Positions 60,421 through 64,000 of a DNA stretch of 64,000 bases are shown one piece after another. A model generated the notes under the pieces. It was not told the origin of the DNA. It searched no databases and was given only the letters and a program-made list of their open reading frames with translations. The stretch's first letter is position 1; each line of letters begins with the position of its first letter. A program made the translations under genes and the position numbers. Source of the DNA: Actibacterium sp. MT2.3-13A (GTDB lineage Bacteria > Pseudomonadota > Alphaproteobacteria > Rhodobacterales > Rhodobacteraceae); the NCBI RefSeq assembly GCF_018139985.1, contig NZ_JAGSOU010000009.1:62001-126000 (forward strand), in the 5' to 3' direction.

Positions 60421-61605
60421 CTAGCGGCCCAGCGCCTTCATCCCGCGCTCGATCCCTTCCAGTGTCATCGGCACCATGCGGCCCTCGAATATCTCGTCGA
60501 TCATCGCCACCGACTGGGTATGGCGCCACTGCCGTTCGGGCAGGGGGTTGATCCACAGGTGCTGTGGCCATTGTTGCCGGGCGCGCTGCAGCCAGACCTG
60601 GCCGGCCTCCTCGTTCCAGTGCTCGTTCGCACCGCCGGAATAGAGGATCTCGTAGGGTGACATCGAGGCGTCGCCGACGAAGATGCATTTGTAATCACGG
60701 CCATAGGTCCGCAGCACCTCGGCCGTCGGGGTCTGGTCGCGCCAGCGCCGCGCGTTGTCGCGCCAGACGCCCTCGTAGAGGCAATTGTGGAAATAGTAGT
60801 ATTCGAGATGCTTGAACTCGGACCGCGCGGCCGAGAACAGCTCTTCCACCAGCCTGATGTACGGGTCCATCGAGCCGCCCACGTCGAGGAACAGCAGCAC
60901 CTTGACCGCGTTGCGCCGCTCGGGGCGGGTCTGCACGTCGAGGTAGCCGTGATCGGCGGTGGCGCGGATCGTGCCGTCGAGGTCCAGCTCCTCGGCCGCG
61001 CCGTCGCGGGCCCAGCGGCGCAGCCGTTTCAGCGCCACCTTGATGTTGCGCGTGCCCAGTTCCACCGTGTCGTCGAGGTTGCGGAACTCGCGCCTGTCCC
61101 AGACCTTCACCGCGCGCTGGTGGCGGCTTTCGGCCTGGCCGATGCGCACGCCCTCGGGGTTGTAGCCATAGGCGCCGAAGGGCGAGGTGCCGGCGGTGCC
61201 GATCCACTTGCTGCCGCCCTGGTGGCGGCCCTGCTGTTCCTTCAGCCGCTCCTTCAGCGTCTCCATCAGCTTGTCGAAGCCGCCGAGCGCCTCGATCTCG
61301 GCCTTTTCGGAGTCGCTGAGGTGTTTCTCGGCCAGCTTGCGCAGCCACTCCCCGGGCAGGTCCACGGCCTCCAGCACCTGTTCGATGCTGAGGCTCTCCA
61401 CCCCCTCGAAGGCCTTGGCGAAGGCCTGATCGAAGCGGTCGAGATGGCGCTCGTCCTTCACCATCGCGGTGCGCGCGAGGTAGTAGAACCCCTCGATGTC
61501 ATAGGTCACGAGGCCGGCCTGCACGCCTTCGAGAAACCCGAGGTATTCGCGCAGTGAAACCGGGATGCCGGTCTCGCGCAGGGTCTCAAAAAAGGGCAGG
61601 AACAT
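60421..61605 (-). CDS. VWA-domain (CoxE-like) protein
   Basis: A 394-residue cytoplasmic protein. The C-terminal half contains a von Willebrand A domain with a modified metal site, DVGGSMD near residue 242-248, where the usual DxSxS reads DxGxS. Such CoxE-like proteins work with MoxR-type AAA ATPases in metalloenzyme or complex assembly. A MoxR-like gene lies in the same direction at the window end, separated by a GNAT, a DUF2927 and a small membrane protein gene. The start lies 4 bases after the small gene stop. Confidence 0.85.
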   Translation of the reverse strand: MFLPFFETLRETGIPVSLREYLGFLEGVQAGLVTYDIEGFYYLARTAMVKDERHLDRFDQAFAKAFEGVESLSIEQVLEAVDLPGEWLRKLAEKHLSDSEKAEIEALGGFDKLMETLKERLKEQQGRHQGGSKWIGTAGTSPFGAYGYNPEGVRIGQAESRHQRAVKVWDRREFRNLDDTVELGTRNIKVALKRLRRWARDGAAEELDLDGTIRATADHGYLDVQTRPERRNAVKVLLFLDVGGSMDPYIRLVEELFSAARSEFKHLEYYYFHNCLYEGVWRDNARRWRDQTPTAEVLRTYGRDYKCIFVGDASMSPYEILYSGGANEHWNEEAGQVWLQRARQQWPQHLWINPLPERQWRHTQSVAMIDEIFEGRMVPMTLEGIERGMKALGR

Positions 61606-61609
61606 CGGC

Positions 61610-61774
61610 TTACAGCATGCGCTCGACGAAGATGGTGACGAACATGCCGACGATGCCGAAGATGATGCCGTAGGCGGCAGCGTATTGCGCGATGTCGGCG
61701 GGTTTGCCCTTGCGCCGACGGGCCAGCATGCCGCCCCAGAGGGCGCCGAGCAGAATGCCTGCGATTACGATCAT
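61610..61774 (-). CDS. Small membrane protein (54 residues)
   Basis: A 54-residue protein, MIVIAGILLGALWGGMLARR at the start, then a basic loop (RRKGKPADIAQ) and a second hydrophobic helix (AAAYGIIFGIVGMFVTIFVE) near the end. Its ATG overlaps the DUF2927 stop (ATGA), and the VWA gene follows after 4 bases. I recall very similar small proteins in Rhodobacterales annotated as apolipoprotein acyltransferase, which is not credible for this size. The function is unknown. Confidence 0.75.
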   Translation of the reverse strand: MIVIAGILLGALWGGMLARRRKGKPADIAQYAAAYGIIFGIVGMFVTIFVERML

Positions 61775-63135
61775 GTGCGTCCTTTCGGGCTGAGCGCGGC
61801 GATCTCCCTGAGGCGCACGCGCACTTCGCTGTCTGGGCCGAAGCCATAGCGCGCCCAGCCGAGGCTGTCGAGGCGCACTGCCCGCGCCTCGGACGCGCGG
61901 CCGAGATCCTCCAGCGCTTCGGCCTTGATCATCAGCAGCGAGGCCAGGAGCGCGGCGTTCTGGGCGCGCATCGCGGGCGCGAGGTTGTGGTTGGCGATCT
62001 GCAGCGCCGCCTCGGCCTGGCCGGTGGAAAGCGAAAACGCCGCCAGATGCATGGCCACATGCGCCGCCTGGATGCGCGTGGCGGGCTCGGCCGCGTAGAT
62101 CTGGCCGGCCCGCAGAAAGGCCGCCAGCGCCGTTTCGCCGTCCACCGGCAGGGTCAGCCGGCCCAGGGCGAACAGGGCGAAGGCGGTGCGGTTGTCGGAC
62201 CAGCCCTCGCGCAAGGCGATCTGCACCGCCGCCTCGGCCGCGGCGCGGCGGCGGGCGGGCGGGGTTCCGGGCCCCAGCGCGGTCTCGATCGCGTCGATCC
62301 AGGCGCGCGGCGTGGGCGCGGGCGGCGGCCCGGCCGGGCGCTGGCCGCCGGGGTTGAGCCGCGCCAGCACGTCGGGAAGGCGCGCGGCGACCTCGGCGCG
62401 GGTCATGCCGTTGTGCAGTTCCGGCGCGTAATAGGCGCGCAGGATCAGCATGTCGAATCCGGTCAGAACGGTGTGGAAATTGTCGTCGTTGAAGATGCTG
62501 TCGGGAAGCCGGTAGAGGTCGTTGAGCGGGCCCAGCGCCTGCGCCAGTTCCTCATGCAGGCAGTCGCGCACCTCCTGCGGGCTGACATCGCCGGGCAGGA
62601 AGATGGCGACCCGGTCGCGCCGCGTCAGGGCGGTCCAGTCCACCTGCTGCGAGCGCCGGGCGCGGCGGTATTCGTCCCAGCCGGTCACCCGCGGAGCCAC
62701 GAAACAGGCGGCCTGCGGCACCAGCGATTGCAGCGTGGCGCGCGGCACCACCTCGATGGTGATGTCGGCCGACGGGCCGTCGGCGCGGCGGATATCGATC
62801 TCCGCCTCGTGGCGCAGCCGGTGCAGCAGCGCCGCGAGATCAGGGCCGAGTCTGGCCGGCGCGGGGCCGGTGACGCGCACCGTCACAGGCTGTTCGAAAC
62901 GGGTCATCAGCGGCACTGGGCGGCCGCTTTCCATCTGGAAGGCGAGGTCGATGAAATCCCGCGCGATCTGGCCGTTGGGGCGCGTCGCGTTCGGCGTCGG
63001 CATCTCGGCGAACACCTTCATCGGCGGCAGCGTCTCGATGGCGGCGCGCCGGTCCGGCGGTGGGGCGGTGGGGACCGCGGCGCAGGCGGTCAGCGCCAGG
63101 CAGGCCACAAGGGCGGGCATGCGCACCGCCGTCAC
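61771..63135 (-). CDS. DUF2927-domain lipoprotein
   Basis: A 454-residue exported protein. The start MPALVACLALTAC shows a lipobox (LTAC), so the mature protein is a lipoprotein. The middle contains the DUF2927 block: HEELAQALGPLNDLYRLPDS and FNDDNFHTVLTGFDMLILR. The C-terminal third is helical and alanine-rich, suggesting TPR-like repeats. The function is unknown. A GTG at 63135 overlaps the GNAT stop (GTGA); an in-frame ATG at 63120 is an alternative. It is followed by the small membrane protein gene with a 4-base overlap. Confidence 0.8.
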   Translation of the reverse strand: MTAVRMPALVACLALTACAAVPTAPPPDRRAAIETLPPMKVFAEMPTPNATRPNGQIARDFIDLAFQMESGRPVPLMTRFEQPVTVRVTGPAPARLGPDLAALLHRLRHEAEIDIRRADGPSADITIEVVPRATLQSLVPQAACFVAPRVTGWDEYRRARRSQQVDWTALTRRDRVAIFLPGDVSPQEVRDCLHEELAQALGPLNDLYRLPDSIFNDDNFHTVLTGFDMLILRAYYAPELHNGMTRAEVAARLPDVLARLNPGGQRPAGPPPAPTPRAWIDAIETALGPGTPPARRRAAAEAAVQIALREGWSDNRTAFALFALGRLTLPVDGETALAAFLRAGQIYAAEPATRIQAAHVAMHLAAFSLSTGQAEAALQIANHNLAPAMRAQNAALLASLLMIKAEALEDLGRASEARAVRLDSLGWARYGFGPDSEVRVRLREIAALSPKGRT

Positions 63136-63578
63136 CCCCGCTGATACTTGATGAAGGGGGTGATCTGCCCGATCCGGTCGTAGAGCCGCCGCGCGGTGGA
63201 GTTGAACTCCTGCGTCAACCAGTAGACCGAAGGTGCGCCGGCCTTGTCGGCCTCGGCATAGACCGCCTCGATCAGCGCGCGCCCGATGCCCTGGCCGCGG
63301 ACCTCCGGGTCGGCGTAGAGGTCCTGGAGGTAGCAGACATCCTCGATCTTCCAGCCGTGGCGGTGGAACAGGTAATGCGCCAGCCCCACGGGGCGGCCGT
63401 CCAGCACCGCCAGCAGGCCGTTGTAGTCGCGCGGATCGTCGCCCAGCACCCGCCGGAAATAGGTGGCATAAACCCCTTCGGGCACAGAGGAGTCGTAAAA
63501 GTCCAGATAGGCGGTCCAGAGGCGGCGCCAGTCGGCCTCGTCGGCGGGGCTGAGCGGGCGGATGATCAGATCACTCAT
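63132..63578 (-). CDS. GNAT-family N-acetyltransferase
   Basis: A 148-residue acetyltransferase. The acetyl-CoA-binding region is YADPEVRGQGIGRALIEAV with the RGxGIG pattern, and the end has YDRIGQITPFIKYQRG. The C-terminal part with the conserved asparagine FNSTARRLYDR resembles diamine- or amino-acid-type GNATs. The substrate is unknown. It precedes DUF2927 with a 4-base overlap, so it is probably part of the same operon. Confidence 0.82.
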   Translation of the reverse strand: MSDLIIRPLSPADEADWRRLWTAYLDFYDSSVPEGVYATYFRRVLGDDPRDYNGLLAVLDGRPVGLAHYLFHRHGWKIEDVCYLQDLYADPEVRGQGIGRALIEAVYAEADKAGAPSVYWLTQEFNSTARRLYDRIGQITPFIKYQRG

Positions 63579-63659
63579 GACAAAGGTATCTCTTGCGGCT
63601 TGGTGGCCAGCCTACACCCGTTTTCCGCGGCTTGGAAAGCGCGCGGGCCCAGGGCGCGC

Positions 63660-64000
63660 TCAGCGCTGCCGCCGGGCCATGAAGGCCAGACGCTCGAAGA
63701 GCTGCACGTCCTGTTCGTTCTTCAGCAGCGCGCCGTGCAGGCGGGGCAGGGCGTCGGTGCCTTCGCGCTTCAGGTCCTCGGGGCTCAGATCCTCGGCCAG
63801 CAGCAGCTTCAGCCAGTCCAGAACCTCGGAGGTGGAGGGCTTCTTCTTCAGCCCGGTGGTCTCGCGGATCTCGTAGAACTGGGTCAGCGCGGTGGTCAGC
63901 AGCCGGTCCTTGATGCCGGGGAAATGCACCTCGACGATCCGCTTCATCGTCTCCAGGTCGGGGAAGCGGATGTAGTGGAAGAAACAGCGGCGCAGAAAGG
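63660..64000 (-). CDS. MoxR-like AAA ATPase, C-terminal part (cut by the window end)
   Basis: The frame continues past position 64000, so only the last 113 codons are visible. FLRRCFFHYIRFPD near the edge is the sensor region of a MoxR-type ATPase, followed by the C-terminal helical domain (VEVHFPGIKDRLLTTALTQFY, TSEVLDWLKLLLAED, ending with ERLAFMARRQR). It would act as the ATPase partner of the VWA protein. Walker motifs lie outside the window. Confidence 0.8.
   Translation of the reverse strand, partial: FLRRCFFHYIRFPDLETMKRIVEVHFPGIKDRLLTTALTQFYEIRETTGLKKKPSTSEVLDWLKLLLAEDLSPEDLKREGTDALPRLHGALLKNEQDVQLFERLAFMARRQR

Overview
The window is a gene-dense, strongly GC-rich chromosome segment of an alphaproteobacterium, most likely a member of the Rhodobacterales (Rhodobacter/Roseobacter group). 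This rests on gene neighbourhoods I know from that group: argC-ccmE-lysozyme-holin-ccmF, trpG-trpD-trpC-moaC-moeA next to lexA, an RNA methyltransferase/PIN pair beside edd-eda, and DUF2852 and DUF2927 genes. The alphaproteobacterial SOS box (GTTC-N7-GTTC) in front of lexA agrees. Nothing in the window looks like a genomic island. It is core chromosome with a few embedded accessory modules.

Layout. 1-6.4 kb: a LysR regulator divergent from a fused indolepyruvate:ferredoxin oxidoreductase, then an acyltransferase and murI. 6.4-12.7 kb: argC and the cytochrome c maturation genes ccmE, ccmF and ccmH. A lysozyme-holin-small membrane protein cassette of the type used to release the Rhodobacter gene transfer agent (GTA) sits between ccmE and ccmF. 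12.7-19.1 kb: 5-formyl-THF cyclo-ligase, gltA, gltX, then comEC convergent with lexA, which has an SOS box. 19.2-31.5 kb: trpG-trpD-trpC-moaC-moeA as one overlapping operon, a divergent polysaccharide deacetylase, and fabI-gpt-DUF2127-aminotransferase-ppiD-trpE. 31.6-37.7 kb: pdxH, a double cold-shock protein with a DUF192 gene, tRNA-Pro(TGG), and nrdJ behind a tandem pair of NrdR boxes. 37.8-39.5 kb: two divergent proteins with acyl-homoserine-lactone-binding domains, only one carrying a DNA-binding domain, and a small secreted EF-hand protein. 39.5-42.1 kb: ilvB-ilvH behind a complete attenuator (promoter, leader peptide MNGILVLVGKWRMGR, antiterminator, terminator). 42.3-49.5 kb: a Cache histidine kinase, response regulator and ABM gene divergent from a three-gene TRAP transporter. 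49.5-64 kb: bpt, an RDD protein, DUF2852 behind twin palindromes, YbaK, glnE, eda-edd, RNA methyltransferase-PIN, an M48 protease, and a MoxR/GNAT/DUF2927/small membrane protein/VWA group cut by the window end.

How the parts may work together. GTA-release genes, the DNA-uptake channel gene comEC and the SOS repressor gene lexA lie within about 11 kb. In Rhodobacter capsulatus GTA release, com-gene-dependent recipient ability and LexA are functionally linked. The lysis cassette appears insulated from its hosts: a terminator precedes it, with the lysozyme ribosome-binding sequence inside the terminator stem, and ccmF seems to have its own promoter that would give a leaderless mRNA. Non-coding control is unusually legible here: ilv attenuation, NrdR boxes, an SOS box, an intercistronic terminator in the TRAP operon, and two unexplained palindromes before DUF2852. 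All calls come from reading the sequence; no database search was run.
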